A DNA stretch of 64,000 bases from Pachyseris speciosa (taxonomy: Eukaryota > Cnidaria > Anthozoa > Scleractinia > Pachyseridae). The DNA is taken from NCBI GenBank assembly GCA_016490735.1, contig JAEMWC010000093.1, forward strand, positions 620,001-684,000, read 5' to 3'. Positions within the stretch are counted from its first letter, which is position 1. Each line of letters opens with the position of its first letter. The notes beneath the pieces were generated by a model, which saw only the letters and a list, made by a program, of their open reading frames with translations, was not told the origin of the DNA and did no database searches. Below, one piece after another: positions 43,720-56,368 of this stretch. The position numbers were made by a program, and so were the translations under genes.

Positions 43720-44510
43720 CAATGCTGCTTATGCAATTTAACATTTGCGGAAACCATGGTTTATAAATAATTTATTACTATCAACCAAAATCATTGAAAT
43801 TAAACGTTACTGTTTCATGGATCCTCACAATGAGGGACACTGCTGAATACGAGATTTTTAAATCATTGTGAACACCTTTCTTTAAAGACGTTTTATTATT
43901 GTGAAGTCCATAATCATTGAATTTAAGCGTTACTAATTTCACCCTCTGGGCAACTCAAGTACAAGCCACAAACGATTTCCGCTTCCCGGTGACATTTACA
44001 ATAGTTTCTATATTTCTTTCTTAAAGCGTTAATGATTTCCGATTACATTTACATTTTGAACCTTATCTCAACTGCTTTAAGAAAATAACGCAACAAATTA
44101 AAACAGTTGTTTCTCTTCATCACATACATTATCTTTATTTCTCTATAAAGGGAGGGAATTAACTGACCCTGTGTCCACGTTTATTTCAACTTGAAAGATA
44201 AGTCCCACAGTCCTCCAACTCAGAGCTATTCAACAAAACAGTTCAACCTGTGGAACAAAGACATGGCCATATAACTATGTCTCGTTCTTTAAGCGCCTCA
44301 TACCAAAGATGAACCATTTTTCAACAACAATTTCAGAGAGTTGCAAGTATTGTACTATTACAGTCCTTTTATACGTACAACATTTGACGTTCTTTATACC
44401 CGAGCAGGAAGGCGCAACCGGCAGAAACAAGCACCCTACACATGAGTATGCCTCGTTCTTTAAGCCACGGGCACAAATAAGCGCGCGTTACTCTGAATAA
44501 TATGTTTCCT
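43700..44510. repeat. Imperfect ~120-bp duplication and scattered repeat motif
   Basis: 43700-43816 and 43817-43940 are diverged tandem copies (landmarks CAATGAG.GACAATGCTG and ATCATTGAA.TTAA.CGTTAC). Variants of CTCGTTCTTTAAGC occur at about 44010, 44280 and 44452, linking this stretch to the 150-bp tandem repeat at 6.1-8.5 kb. No gene. Confidence 0.55.
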
Positions 44511-44530
44511 AAATGCCAATCATCCCCAAG

Positions 44531-44775
44531 TAGAATCGGAGAAATCGCAAGAATCGTACAATCGGAGACTTGTTTTTATCATAAGGAGTTTTGGATAAAA
44601 TCGTAACGTAGCACATTACAGTCGTAGAATACTATTAGCGGAATCGGAGTAATCGGAAGAATCGCACAATCGGAGACTCATTTTATTTTACCAAAAGTAG
44701 ATTTGGATAGAATCGTAAAATAGCACATTACATAGAATAGTAGAATCGGAGAAATCGCATAGGCGACTTTATTTC
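44531..44775. repeat. ~110-bp tandem repeat rich in AATCGGAG
   Basis: Units start at 44531, ~44641 and 44751 with TAGAATCGGAGAAATCGCA-like openings, then ATAGAATCGTAA.TAGCACATTACA. The third unit is partial. No coding potential. Confidence 0.75.
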
Positions 44776-46097
44776 TATAAAGTGACATTCGAAGAAATCT
44801 GTAGTGCTAAATCGGAGAATAGTATCCCTAAATCGGTTATAATATTTTCGATCTGGGACTGGGACTGGCGAGGATGTAGGACGTGTTTCGCAACTCTCCG
44901 TTCATCGTGAAATAATTTTGTAGTCTATGGAAGTTTCTAAGGTTATACTAGAAATAGTTTTCACTAAAGCTGCCCCCGTATTTTAATTTTTGAGTAGTTG
45001 TGTGGTTGTAAATATTAAAATAATGAAGACATTGTTGCTCATTTCTCTATTTTTGTTAGTGAAATAAAGTTCTGTAAATGTCATGTGGAAGAAGCATATT
45101 TCTCTAGTACATCAATGGCAGAAACAATATTTGATTTAGTGTCATCGTTCAACAATTGAGATTTAGATGGCTGTTTTGTCTTCTTTCCGCGGATTTCGCC
45201 GGTTTGTTTACGTATAGATCAAGTAATACGAAATTCCGTGAATTGAGACACACAGAAAAACAGACAATAAGCTTTCCTGAATGAAAAAATATTTAGATAA
45301 GCCTGAGTTTATGTCTGAAAAGCAAACGCGTTGAATGTAATTTTTGCCTCGAGTTAATCTTCGCGAACTGACGAAGCAAGTGAATACGAGAACAATTTAC
45401 TTGAATGGAACTGAGCATGTTTTTCGCAAATTTCGTTACAAGTTGCTTAGAATACAAAAAAATCAGTGAATTAAATAATATATAGATTTAGCCAAGCCTA
45501 AAAGCGGAGCTCCATGGTTATTATTTTATTTACTGGTATTGAGCAACTTCGCATGGCTTTCCTTGCGCCAATATTTTGTGTTTAGAGCAGTCAACAGGAA
45601 TCGACCGCGGTTCAAAAACGTCAAAACATTAAAACATTCCAAAACAACTGGACGCCTATGTTTGTTCGAAGACTCTTGGAAAGGGTGAAGAAAGTTGACA
45701 AGTAAGCTTCTAGTAAGCTAGAAAAATTACTAAGCAATCTTAAGCTTTTACATAACGGTCCATAGAGTGTGAACCTGATCGTTTAGAGCAGTCAACGATT
45801 CACAAACCACACAATAACAAAACATTACAAGAAAACAAATTCACTGACGATGCGTAGGTTTGTAGGTTTCTTTGGAGAAGGTAGGGAAAATAGACAAGTG
45901 ACAATTTCGTAGCAAGTTAATAAAAATTGTTAAGCAATTTTGACATGTGCTGAAATATCGGAGAAAAGAGAAAAAGGAAAACAAACCGATGGTTGGATAG
46001 GTAAACACACTGGGCCGACAAAAATTAAGAATTGATATTATTTGTGTTTTCAGAAAATGCTGAAATTGTGTTCTTTGCGCAAAACACAAATAATACT

Positions 46098-46480
46098 AAA
46101 GCCCCCGCTAAACGATCAAACATTTTCCTAAACATAGTGTTTGACAAACATAAGTTTGGGTGACTAGCCGATAAACAAATTTCCTTGGGCGACAAATCTC
46201 TGCAAGCAGGAAAACAGACAATGTTTGACCAAACACAAGACAAAGCGAGTACACAGGACACTTTTTGCGTGTTATCGCTGAAATTTTCACGTTCTTCATT
46301 TGGTTTGCTTTTTACTGACTGTGCACTTTCTTGGTTGGGTTGGCTAAACGATCAAACATTTGTTCGTAGAGCGAAATGTTGGATGAAAATGTTTCATATG
46401 GATCAAACATAGAAAGCCGTTTTAAATTATCTTCCAACACGATGTTGAATGAAGTGTTTGATCGTTTAGCCTGGGCTTAA
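46098..46480. mobile_element. MITE with CTAAACGATCAAACA TIRs
   Basis: Left end AAGCCCCCGCTAAACGATCA, right end TGATCGTTTAGCCTGGGCTT. The GTTTGA/TCAAAC words are repeated and mirrored inside. It is inserted in the left half of the palindrome; the right half lacks it. A related element is in both arms at 57.6 and 58.6 kb. Confidence 0.8.
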
Positions 46481-47622
46481 TGCTTAATTTTACGAGGACT
46501 CATTGCGATTACTTGTTATTAAGTTAGGGGCAAAAGTTTTTTTTAATGATGTTGAGGCACCGACGTCGAAAAACACTGAAAACAGTCAGCCAAGCGGAGT
46601 GAAAACGCTCGTTCGCTTGCATGAAAACAACAAAACAAACAAACAATTCAACTACTTCTTTGCTTGCAAAACGAGTAGAGATGATTGTTATTTATATCCA
46701 GTCGAGAGAAAAATACAAATTGCTTTCCTGAACAAAAATAAGAACGATTAAACCATTTAATGTTAAGCTTCAATTCATTTAGTTCAGTCACCTGTGTTGT
46801 AGAGGTTGAAAATACGAATCCACTTGAGTTAAAACACGCATCTGGAAAAATAGCAAACGGTTTGTCCAAAGAAAGAACTTCTTCCACCAACTTTGAGCTA
46901 CTCGTTCCTCCCATTAATGCCGGTGAACTGTTAAGTGACCTTTCTTGGTGAGCTGCGAGGTGCCGCGGTAAAGTGAAAGTCCTTGAAGCCTTGAATCATT
47001 TTGTTTTTCAACCACACAATCCGGGCGTCGATTATGCAAGTCGAGCCAAGTTTTAAGCGTTTCCTGAGGCAAATGTTTTGCTATCCTTTTTATGACTTGA
47101 AAATTCACCTTCCGGAGTATCTGTTAATTAGTTATTGATTTTTATGCCTTTTACGCGACTTAAGAGACAAACTTCGCAAACTTCGAAGAAGATGAAGTTG
47201 TTTTGGTCAAAATGAAGAAACCAACTGACTGTGAAATTACGAGCCGCAGAAAGAGCGCGGAAAATTAAGCCTCGTTTTGGTTTGGGTGCCTCGTTTTGGT
47301 TAAATTAACCTGGCTTGAGCCTGCGATCTAATCGAAAACTAGTACGTAGTCAGCGGTCAACTTCAAAAAAACAGCTGACCTATATGAGCTCTAAACTTGA
47401 GCCCGCGATATGGCCACGTGATACTGGTCAGCGGAAACCTTGTTTTGACAGCTGTCAATTGGCCATGACACGGATGTCCTATATCAAAGTTGCACGCTGC
47501 AAACTAGCTGATGAGCTGGGGACCCAGCTGGGTCAGGTGGAGTATGGCCGCCATGTTGGATTATTATGGTTATTAGCGGAGCTCCGACGGCCCGAAGGGC
47601 CGTCAAGCGGAGCACCATACCT

Positions 47623-47654
<32 letters not shown>

Positions 47655-47689
47655 AAAATGGCTAGCGGTATTGCTCGTGGGCGCGTACG

Positions 47690-47691
47690 CA

Positions 47692-47744
<53 letters not shown>

Positions 47745-47745
47745 G
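47690..47745. repeat. (GAC)n expansion in the hinge
   Basis: About 18 GAC units, one GGC interruption. The matching hinges at ~51.83, 58.16 and 60.26 kb have only three or four units. The predicted poly-Arg frame is an artefact. Confidence 0.85.
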
Positions 47746-47749
47746 AGTC

Positions 47750-47780
<31 letters not shown>

Positions 47781-50059
47781 CATAATAATCCAACTTGGCG
47801 GCCATACTCCACCTGGCCCAGCTGACCAGCTACTTTACAGCGTACATCTTTGATACTGGACATCCATCTTATAGCCAATTGACACCTGTCAAAACAAGGT
47901 ATCCGCTGACCAGTGTAACGTGACCATATCGCGGGCTCAAGTTAAGACCTCATCGAGGTCAGCTGTTTTTTTGAAGTTGACCGCTGACCAGGTACTTGCT
48001 TTCGATTGGATCGCAGGCTCAAGCCAAGTGTGGGACACCCAAACCAAATCGAGGCCGTTAAAATTTTTCGCGCGCTTTCTGCGGCTGGTAATTTCACATT
48101 CAGTTGGTTTCTTTATTTTGAGCAAAACAACTTCATCTTCTTCGATTGAAGTTTGTCTTTCGCGTAAAAAGCATAAAGATCAAGAACTTGTCAAAAGATA
48201 CTCCGGAAGGTGAATTTTCAAGTGATGAAAGGAAGGACGGAAGATTTTTCTCAGGAAAAGCTTCAAAGATTGTGCGGTTGAAAACAGTATAATTCAACGC
48301 TTCAAGGGCTTTCACTTCACCGCGGCATCTTGCATCTCACCAAGAAAAGTCACTTAACAGTTCACCGGTATTAATGGGAGGAATGAGTAGCTCAAACTCT
48401 GTGGAAGAAGCTCTTTCTTTGGACAAACCGTTTGCTATTTTTGCGGATGCTTGTTTTTACTTTACTGAAGCTTACGCATTTTCAAGTGGTAGAAACCTCT
48501 ACAACACAGGACAGTGAGGTAAATTAAATAAATAGAAGCTAAACATTTGGTTTAATCGTTGTTACTTTTGTTCAGGAATGAAACTTGTATTTTTCTCTCG
48601 AATGGATATAAATAACAATCATCTGTACTCGTTATGGACGCAAAGAAGTAGTTGAATTGTTTGTTTGTTTTGTTACGTGGTTTTCTTTGCAAGCGAACGA
48701 GTGTTTTTATTCGGCTTGGCTGACTGTTTTTCGACCTTGGTTCCTCACAGTAGCGTTAAGAAACTTTTGCCCTTATCTTATCAACACGTAATCGCAATGA
48801 GTCCTCGTAAAATTAAGCATTAAAGGGGGAGACTCGAGCTCGAGTAAAAATAAAAAATCCGACCAAATGCATGTGCATGTGCACTTCTCAAAATCTGACA
48901 TTAAGTTGTCAAAATGCTGCCAAAACAGTCAAAACCCAGCGCGCTTCACTTCGTCAAGTCTTTAAGAGATCTTCGTCGAAAGCAGCCTGTAAACAACAAT
49001 TAAGTTTCGCCGTCTTTAAACATGTCGTTTGTTTGAACCGGTAAGAATCAGCGTTTGGATGTTAAAAACAGCGAAATGGGTTAACTGGCTGGCTGGTTTT
49101 GATAAATTTTAAAGTGGACGGGTCTGCGAGAGAAATGCTCGTTTGGTTTGGCAAGCGCTTTCTTCGTTATCTGGATGATGTTTTGCCACTGAGAATCATT
49201 AATTGAAGAAGGTTCTTTGGGAGACATGGGAAGTAACAGTAAAACCATCAAAGCACTTAAGTGTTTTGTGTAAGCCAAGGAAAGATTTTGTGGGAAATGG
49301 CTCTATTACTCAGCTCTGTCGCATTCCGAGTGATTGCTGTCTCGGTGAATCCTGTTGACTGCTCTAAACGATCAGGTACGGACCTCTTTTTTGTCTTTTC
49401 TACGGACATTTATGTCAAATCTGCTAAGGAAATTTTCTAGCTTAACACAAGATAGTTTTGTTACCTGTCCAATTTCTGCACCTTCTCCAAGAATCTTCGA
49501 AGAAATATTATTCATATTGTGCTTTGTTTTCTTGTAATAAGTCTTATGTTTGTTGTTATATTGTTTCTGAACCGCGGTCAATTAATTCCTGTTGACTGCT
49601 GTAAACGAGGAGTTTGTACCCTTTATTTTTTTTTTCTAGGGGCATTTATGTCAAAATAAATACCGATTTTCCTAGCTTTATCAGTACAAGCTATTTTAAT
49701 TACTAGCTAGTCTTGTTTAATTTCTCCACCTTCTCCTTCTTCGAGCAAACACTCGCCGGCATCGTACTTTGTTCGCTTGCAGTGTTTTTGTTTTGTTTTG
49801 TTTTGTTTTTTTATCCACTTTGAATCCCTTTACGCTTTCATATCAAAGTAGTTAGACTCAAGAATGTCCGTCTTTTTTTTTTTCTTTTTTGCAAACGTTT
49901 ACTATCGAAAACTCTTCGTTTTCCCTGCTGCTGCTCAATTGTTTTGGACACAAATTAAACTGGCCCAAATAAACTCTTGCGAAGTTGCTCGGTGAGAGTG
50001 TGCAGCTCCGATTCTAGGCTTGGCATGGCTAAATATATATAGGGCCTTCAGCTTTTCTT

Positions 50060-50490
50060 TTTTAATCGCTACAGAACAGACTGGAATGGTGTTCCATCGA
50101 ACATCATGCATGCACCTTCTTTAAGCAGTTTTAAGTCCTATCTATTACATTATTAGTGTCAATTTTAAATCAGATGTAGCTTGTGAGTGACAAGTATGTA
50201 ATTTAATTAGGTTTGCTTTGGATTACTTCATGATTTTTGGTCTCAATCTCAAATCAGGGGTGACTTGTAAGAGACAAGTATTTGATTTAATTTTATTAGG
50301 TTAGCTTTGGGCCACGTTTAAATTTCACCTCTTAGTTTTTAGAATGTGTAATATTAGATAATATTCTTTGTATGGGAATTTAGTTTCTCCCAATTATTCT
50401 CCAGTCATGCACTTTTTTGTTTTGTATCAACTTAGTTGTATTCACATGACAAAGTATTATTAAACTTAAAACTTAAAATTAAACTTAAAG
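50060..50490 (+). mobile_element. LINE 3' end with (AAACTTA)n-type tail
   Basis: The frame NRYRTDWNGVPSNIMHAPSL then SSFKSYLLHY and a stop matches the C-terminal tip of CR1/Jockey-like RTs. The 3' UTR contains a ~62-bp segment twice (about 50164-50225 and 50250-50312, core GACAAGTAT.T.ATTTAATT). It ends in AAACTTAAAACTTAAAATTA, a short tandem tail. Confidence 0.6.
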
Positions 50491-51680
50491 TAAGCTCTTT
50501 CTCATCAATGTACACATCCTTTGGACTTCCTCCTCCTGCATACAGTCTTTCAATTAATTTTATTAGTAGCTGGTCACACCAATCTTGTGGGATGTTTGGA
50601 TGACATTTGGCATTAATGTTTAATGGAATCTCTGATGTTTGATGAAGTATGTTAAGATCAAGTTAAGATGGCTAACGGATTTCCAGCACTTCTGCTTTGA
50701 TGAATCACCTTGATAGTGGTATCAACCAAATACCCAATATATTGTTATCAAGTTGTTTGGTCTTGCACTTAACTGGCCAGAAGAGCAGCTGGATTTCTTT
50801 TTGAAAACACTGTAGGTGCATTGAGTGATGAGCTTAATGTTAGCAAGCAGTTTTTTTTTGTGATAGTAAGGTCAAGAAGTAATTGATCAAAATAAATATC
50901 TTGGTCTTAATTCATGGCATCTAAATATTTTTATTGATTTCCATGTATCTTTCTTTCATAATTTTTGTGAGGCATACATATATCCAGAGGATACACAATT
51001 TCCGATTTCTGACTGTCTCATGGGAGGCTGTGGATAATTGAAATTGCATTCATTATGAAGTGATGATCTGAATCACTATATATCTGATGTGATACTGATT
51101 CCAAGGAGCAATCACCAGGCTTCTCCACCAATTTCTAGTGGCTCTAAACCATACCTAAGTAGCTAAGTATGTAACTAAGTTGCCTACAGTTGAACGGGGA
51201 AACAGACCTGTCCTTAGGTATTGCTCTAAGATGTTAAGAAATGTTTTGTTTTAAAAATTTATAGATGAAAACTAGCTTTGCAGGTTCTTTTTTACACAAG
51301 ATATTAAAGATTATTTTTAAAAAAACCTACCTCAATATTTTTATTTTGCTTTTTTAACATCTCCAAACTCAGTTTGGAAAGGAATTTTTATTACCTTACT
51401 CAATAGAACGCTTGTTTTTAGGAGGGGTGGGGGTCCAAATTCGTAAAAGGGGATTCATATCTGCTAGCAGTTCTGGACTAGGGGGTCCAAATCTGATCCA
51501 CAAGCAGATCTGGACTGGAGGGTGCAAATCCACGTGGGGTCCAAATCCACTGTGCCACTGGCTCAGATCACCTTTCCATACTATTTTCTACAGCATTGGG
51601 TCTGTAGCTTGAGTGAGGTCAGATGGGTGATATGACAAGCAGACTATATGTAAATGCCAGTAGAAAAAGAATGCTTTTGG
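50491..51680. other. No recognised gene
   Basis: AT-rich; no ORF or repeat of note apart from a GGGGGTCCAAAT word repeated near 51430-51545. Confidence 0.4.
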
Positions 51681-51681
51681 A

Positions 51682-51723
51682 GCTCCGCTTTTAGGCTTGG
51701 CTAAATATATATATTATTAGGAT
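51682..51723 (+). repeat. Solo outer end of the long-inverted-repeat family
   Basis: GGAGCTCCGCTTTTAGGCTT followed by GGCTAAATATATATATTA matches the arm ends at 58110-58143 but no arm sequence precedes it. It abuts copy 2 directly. Confidence 0.6.
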
Positions 51724-51754
51724 ATTAGCGGAGCTCCAGCGGAGCACCATACCT

Positions 51755-51786
<32 letters not shown>

Positions 51787-51839
51787 ATCTTGGCTAGCGG
51801 TATTGCTCGTGGGCGCGTACGCACGACGACGACGGAGTC

Positions 51840-51870
<31 letters not shown>

Positions 51871-51940
51871 CATAATAATCCAACATGGCGGCCATACTCC
51901 AGCTGATCACCTAGTTTACAGCGTACATCTTTGATATAGG

Positions 51941-54900
51941 AGCACAGGGGCATTTTGTCTGCGCATGCTCCAATGGAATGCTAAACGATCGTTCATGGAA
52001 GCCATGTTGCTTGTAGAACGCTCAATTAATAGTTTTCCGAAAGCGATCTTTTACAGTTGGACGGATGTTATGATAAGACATGAACGAAAGTACGAAGTAT
52101 TTATGCATTGCTAGTGCTCGGCGTACTCAAAGTGCTTGAAGTGACTTGTTTTGAGAAGATCTTAACAGCCAAAAAGTGATCTGGGCGGCCAAACAACCGC
52201 GGTTCGTGGTTTTGAAAATTAATTTCACCGACTATCCAGATGTTGACATGAGAAGCCAAACAATCAAGGTTAGTCTATTGGTGATGAGGTTTAATGTGAA
52301 CTGAATTACTACCTTGTAGGTCAAGGCGATTATAAGCTACATCGTTTAATTTATGGTGGACATTTTGATTTGGAGGTTAATTTTGATGAACTCTGAGGCG
52401 AAATTACCCAAAATTTTCGCGATCCCCCAAGTTTTAAAACGTACCAGGTAACAGTGTCTTCCCCTTCTCTTCACAGCCGTAAAGGTATAAAGACTTTAAA
52501 AAATGTTCTGTCGCCGTGATTGAAAGCGGTCCACCGGCATTACTTTCGCAGTTTCATCCGTCTAGTTTTCGAAGATTTTCGAAGACTTGGATCACAGAGG
52601 TCTTTTGTCGAGGTTCCTTTCAAGTCTATTTAACAAGGTAATTCTTAATAGACGTTTGCCATTATTGTAGTTTCTTAAGATTACATTTGCATTCTGACAA
52701 AGTTTTTTCTGCTTTTGTTTTGATATGTGGTTATTTTGTTTTTTTTTGCCGTCGTAGTATACCTCAAGTAAAGACTTGAACGTAACTTTTTATTCTTACG
52801 GACCCCCAAGTTTCTTAATACCGTCAGTGTATCGTTTATTCATTTCAATTTCGTTTTATGCAGTTTGTTTATCGGGAAAAAATGCGCGCTTTTCATTTTT
52901 TCGGTGTAAAGTGCTGACATTCTCCGTCGAAGACGTGCGTTTTGTGCCCTTGTTGTAGATTTCAACTTCGTTTTGTACACTTCACCTCAGTGCCGGCTAC
53001 CTTAGAACAAGTGGAACTTTTGAAGGTTTTATTTTTCTCTACGAGTGTTACATTTGTAACCAAAGAAATTCAAAAGTACGTAGTCGAGGGACATTCTAAG
53101 TTCTTAACTTTCTCCACAAATAATTTATTTTTCAAAGATACATGCAATGTTTTGAGAACAGCGGGAAAAATGGAATGAGCTTTCAAAGCAAGGACTTTAT
53201 TTGTTTCGTTGGCACACAACCTTCTCTTATTTTATGAGTTGAATTTTTACAATTTTAAAAATGTAAAACACCATTTTTCCCCAGAGTAAAGGCTGTTAGC
53301 CCTTAATGTTTTTAAAGAATGATTATTATAATCTGTTTACAGTGAGTAACTAAAAGTTGGACGTTGTTGTCACATTTCAAATTCGAACTACCAAGATACC
53401 GGGTGATAGTTAAAAAAATTGATGCTCTTCTCTAATGTAAGAAGGCATCTTTCCCATGGATGTTGGTATTAAAATGTAACAAACTTTATATTTTTATCAA
53501 TGGGCGTGTTTGCCTTTGTTTCAGTTTAAGAATAGGGTCTTGAAATATTTAATTAAGACACTTGCAATAATTATCTGAAGGTTAATTTAATTTTGTCCTA
53601 ATCTTGTGCCTTGTATATAAAGGTGTAATGGTAACAGTCCATGGCAATCCGCTAAAATACTGGCAATTCCACTTTCTTGTGAAGGGAAGTGTTATGGAGT
53701 TGCACAAGTTTTCTTGGAATATTATCGTTAAACTCGGGGACTGCAAAACTAAATGAGAGGTCTGTACACTAGCTGATTTTCAACAGAGCTTTGAAAATTT
53801 AGGAAATGTTATATTTTGGATTAGCGAATGGCGAAAAGTGGCCTTTTCAGATGGCTGATGTATACTTGATATGAGCTTGTGTTAATTATTATTTATTTAT
53901 TTATGGTAAAGTAATACTCTTTATGGTGTACAGACCTGTACATCTTTCAAATCAAGAGGAATGCTCAGAAGTGAACTGATATACTAGCCCTATATATATC
54001 ACAACTGTTGTACCTAAACATTTAAATTAAGTTTATTGGTGCCTGCATATCTAAGCCCCTTGTAAATTATCTGTTACTGATTAGGTGAGTTTATGCTGGT
54101 ACAATGCAAAACTGTAAAATCAAACCTAACTGTTCTCTTGAAATAATACTACAATATAACAAGCTTGAAGATTTGTTTTAGCCTCCTCATTTGATATGTA
54201 GTATAATCATTTTCAAAACTTGACCAAGCTAAAGAGTATGACATGAGCATACACAGGAGGAAAAGATGTTGATGCTTAATTTAGATATAAGCAAGACCAT
54301 AAAAGATTGATAGTATTGCTTTTCTATTTCAACATTAAGGGTTCTAAAATAAAATACACCATAATTTCTCTGGAAGGTCATGAATAAATTCAAAACACTT
54401 GGTACTCTTATATTAAGTCCATTTTTATGCACATATCATCAGTGTTCACTGATGATCATGACATGGAATGCAACTATGTATTAACTTTTGACCATCAAAA
54501 TCTGTGTTAATAAAAATACAATTTCATATAACTGATACTCCACTAGACTGGTTATGGAGACTGTTTTGTAAACAATTTGCTTAAAAGGAAGGAACTAACA
54601 CTTATGTTCTCCTAACATTTTTAAGGATATACAGAGAAGACCAATTGCTGTGATAACACGTAAAAAGGATGACAAGGCAGACAAGTTAAAGAGCAAGCTT
54701 TGTTGATCAATTCTGCGGTCTTGGAAACTGTAATATTGAGTGTGAATATGTACATATCACCTGCAGTTTGAGAACTGTCCCCTAGAGTAATGTTGACACT
54801 GAGATTGCAGCTGAAGAATTCCGTTTGAGCACTACCAGATTATTTTCCTGCAGCAGCAAAATTAACAGGCCTGAAAACCATTAACTTTCTCATACAAATA

Positions 54901-56368
54901 CCCAGACCTGCTCCAAGCACTGTGCCATATGCTACCATAAGGTCATGTTTCGCATTATAGAGTCTGTGGCATTGTAATTCACTTACCAAACAACAACAAC
55001 AAAATTTCCTGTAAAGCAGTCAAGCACAATAAAGTTCAAAAAACTTCATGTACTCTTTGCAATCTGTCTGGATTTATTTTTATTTTTTTGCTTCTTTCTT
55101 TATTTTTGTACACAAGGGAGGAACTGCTACAGGTAGTGAGTTACTTTACATCCATGATTGCTGGTTATTGTCAAGCCAGTACAAAAGGTTTGGAAAGGGG
55201 GAACTGGATAGGAGAGTGTGTATCACATTTTAACTTAATCTTTATCTCCCTTCCTTCAAACAATTCCAATCCACTCAAGGCAGTGCAATTAATTTGAAAA
55301 GTCTCTGCAACTAGTTGAAGCAGAAGACAGCTACATTCCGTGGTTTGTACTGTACTTCTAAATGACAAATGTGTTGAGAACATGACTTTATTAGGAACTC
55401 ATTTGTAGTCTTCTGAGACAACAACAACTTTATTACCCTTCTCCTAACAGAACAAGTTACAATAAAGGAAATGAAATTATAGTTGACCATCCATCCCCCC
55501 AATTTCCGTATCCTTTTTGTCCATGCCCAAGAAACTCGTGTCCTAGGCGGTGTACGTAGATTTGTGCAAACAGAAGGTAAACGCGCTGCAAGTTTTTGCT
55601 GTAACACAACTCAAGCATCTACATCTACATATGGTAACTTGCAAAATCTCAAGGACGTGAAGCAAGTATTGAAACAAAGATAAAAATAATTGATATTTTC
55701 TCTAAAACTCAAGCTTCTTGTTTACCTTGTTTTGTTTTGTTTTTGTGTTTTGTTTTCTCGACAAAAAAGGCGATATTCTCAGATCAACGCAATCTCACGT
55801 TCAAATACGCTTACGACTTAAGTTTTACAATCTGATAATCTTCATTTCTCAACCCTAGTAGTTTGGCATTCAAAGAACGTACAGTTAACTAAATTGTTTG
55901 TACTTCTTCGAGACGATCCGGACGATAGGTCATTCAGTGTGTCCGTACTCACGCTGTACTCTTAAAGAGCTCTTACGAGACCCTTTCAGATGTTCCAAAA
56001 TTTTACACTTCAAACAAGCGTCGTATCCAATCTGAATTTGACTGGTGACAAACTTACCAAACTCATCTTTTTTGTCATCATCAAAATTCAATGTCGCATC
56101 AAAAATTCATATTGTATTCGTCGATGTAGGTTTCGGTTGACACGGATTTGGCTGGAGCTTTCTTCCCGAAAACGTCTTAACGTCTTTTACAATTTTTCAC
56201 ATAAAAATACAGCTTGAAGAAGGGAAACTTTGAGAGCCGCAAGCTACAAGACGGCTTTTTGTCAGCCGCCATTTTATTTTTCAATGCCTTCATTTGACAG
56301 ATTCATTCCAGCGGTTATCCTCATGAGAACGGGATTACGGAACATGCGCAGACAAAATGCCCCTCTGC
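51941..56368. mobile_element. 4.4-kb TIR element with ~10-bp target duplication
   Basis: 26-bp terminal inverted repeats with one mismatch (starts GCACAGGGGCATTTTGTCTG at 51942; the inverse ends CCCCTCTGC at 56368). TTGATATAGG occurs at both borders (51931-51940, 56369-56378) and once at the corresponding uninterrupted site in the other arm (near 60153-60162), which confirms an insertion. A 9-11-bp duplication is usual for Mutator-like elements; an hAT origin (8 bp, CAGGGG ends) is the alternative. The interior is AT-rich with no recognised transposase. Short frames (for example ~52776-53178, 55483-55683) have no known family, and an exon-like stretch ends in AAG|GTTAGT near 52270. It may be a non-autonomous or gene-capturing element. 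Confidence 0.8.

Larger units (their letters stand above)
45475..50042. mobile_element. 4.6-kb imperfect palindrome (long-inverted-repeat family, copy 1)
   Basis: The two halves are diverged reverse complements. Outer ends are TAGATTTAGCCAAGCCTAAA (45483) and AGGCTTGGCATGGCTAAATA (50017). Mirrored landmarks include GCAGTCAACAGGAATCGACC with its inverse near 49580, CTCCCATTAATGCCGGTGA near 46905 and its inverse near 48362, and TTGAGCCCGCGATATGG near 47397 and 47930. The central hinge (~47.5-47.85 kb) carries GCGGAGCTCC, (GAC)n and ATACCTATAGAAACCCGTCA. Same family as 51.7-60.4 kb. No intact ORF. Confidence 0.85.

Noticed and set aside
47505..47545. Hammerhead-like CTGATGAG motif
   Set aside because: No GAAA box and no stem arrangement follow. 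The hairpin CTGGGGACCCAG belongs to the palindrome hinge.
47671..47853. Poly-arginine peptide
   Set aside because: It is the (GAC)n repeat read in another frame. The other hinge copies lack it.
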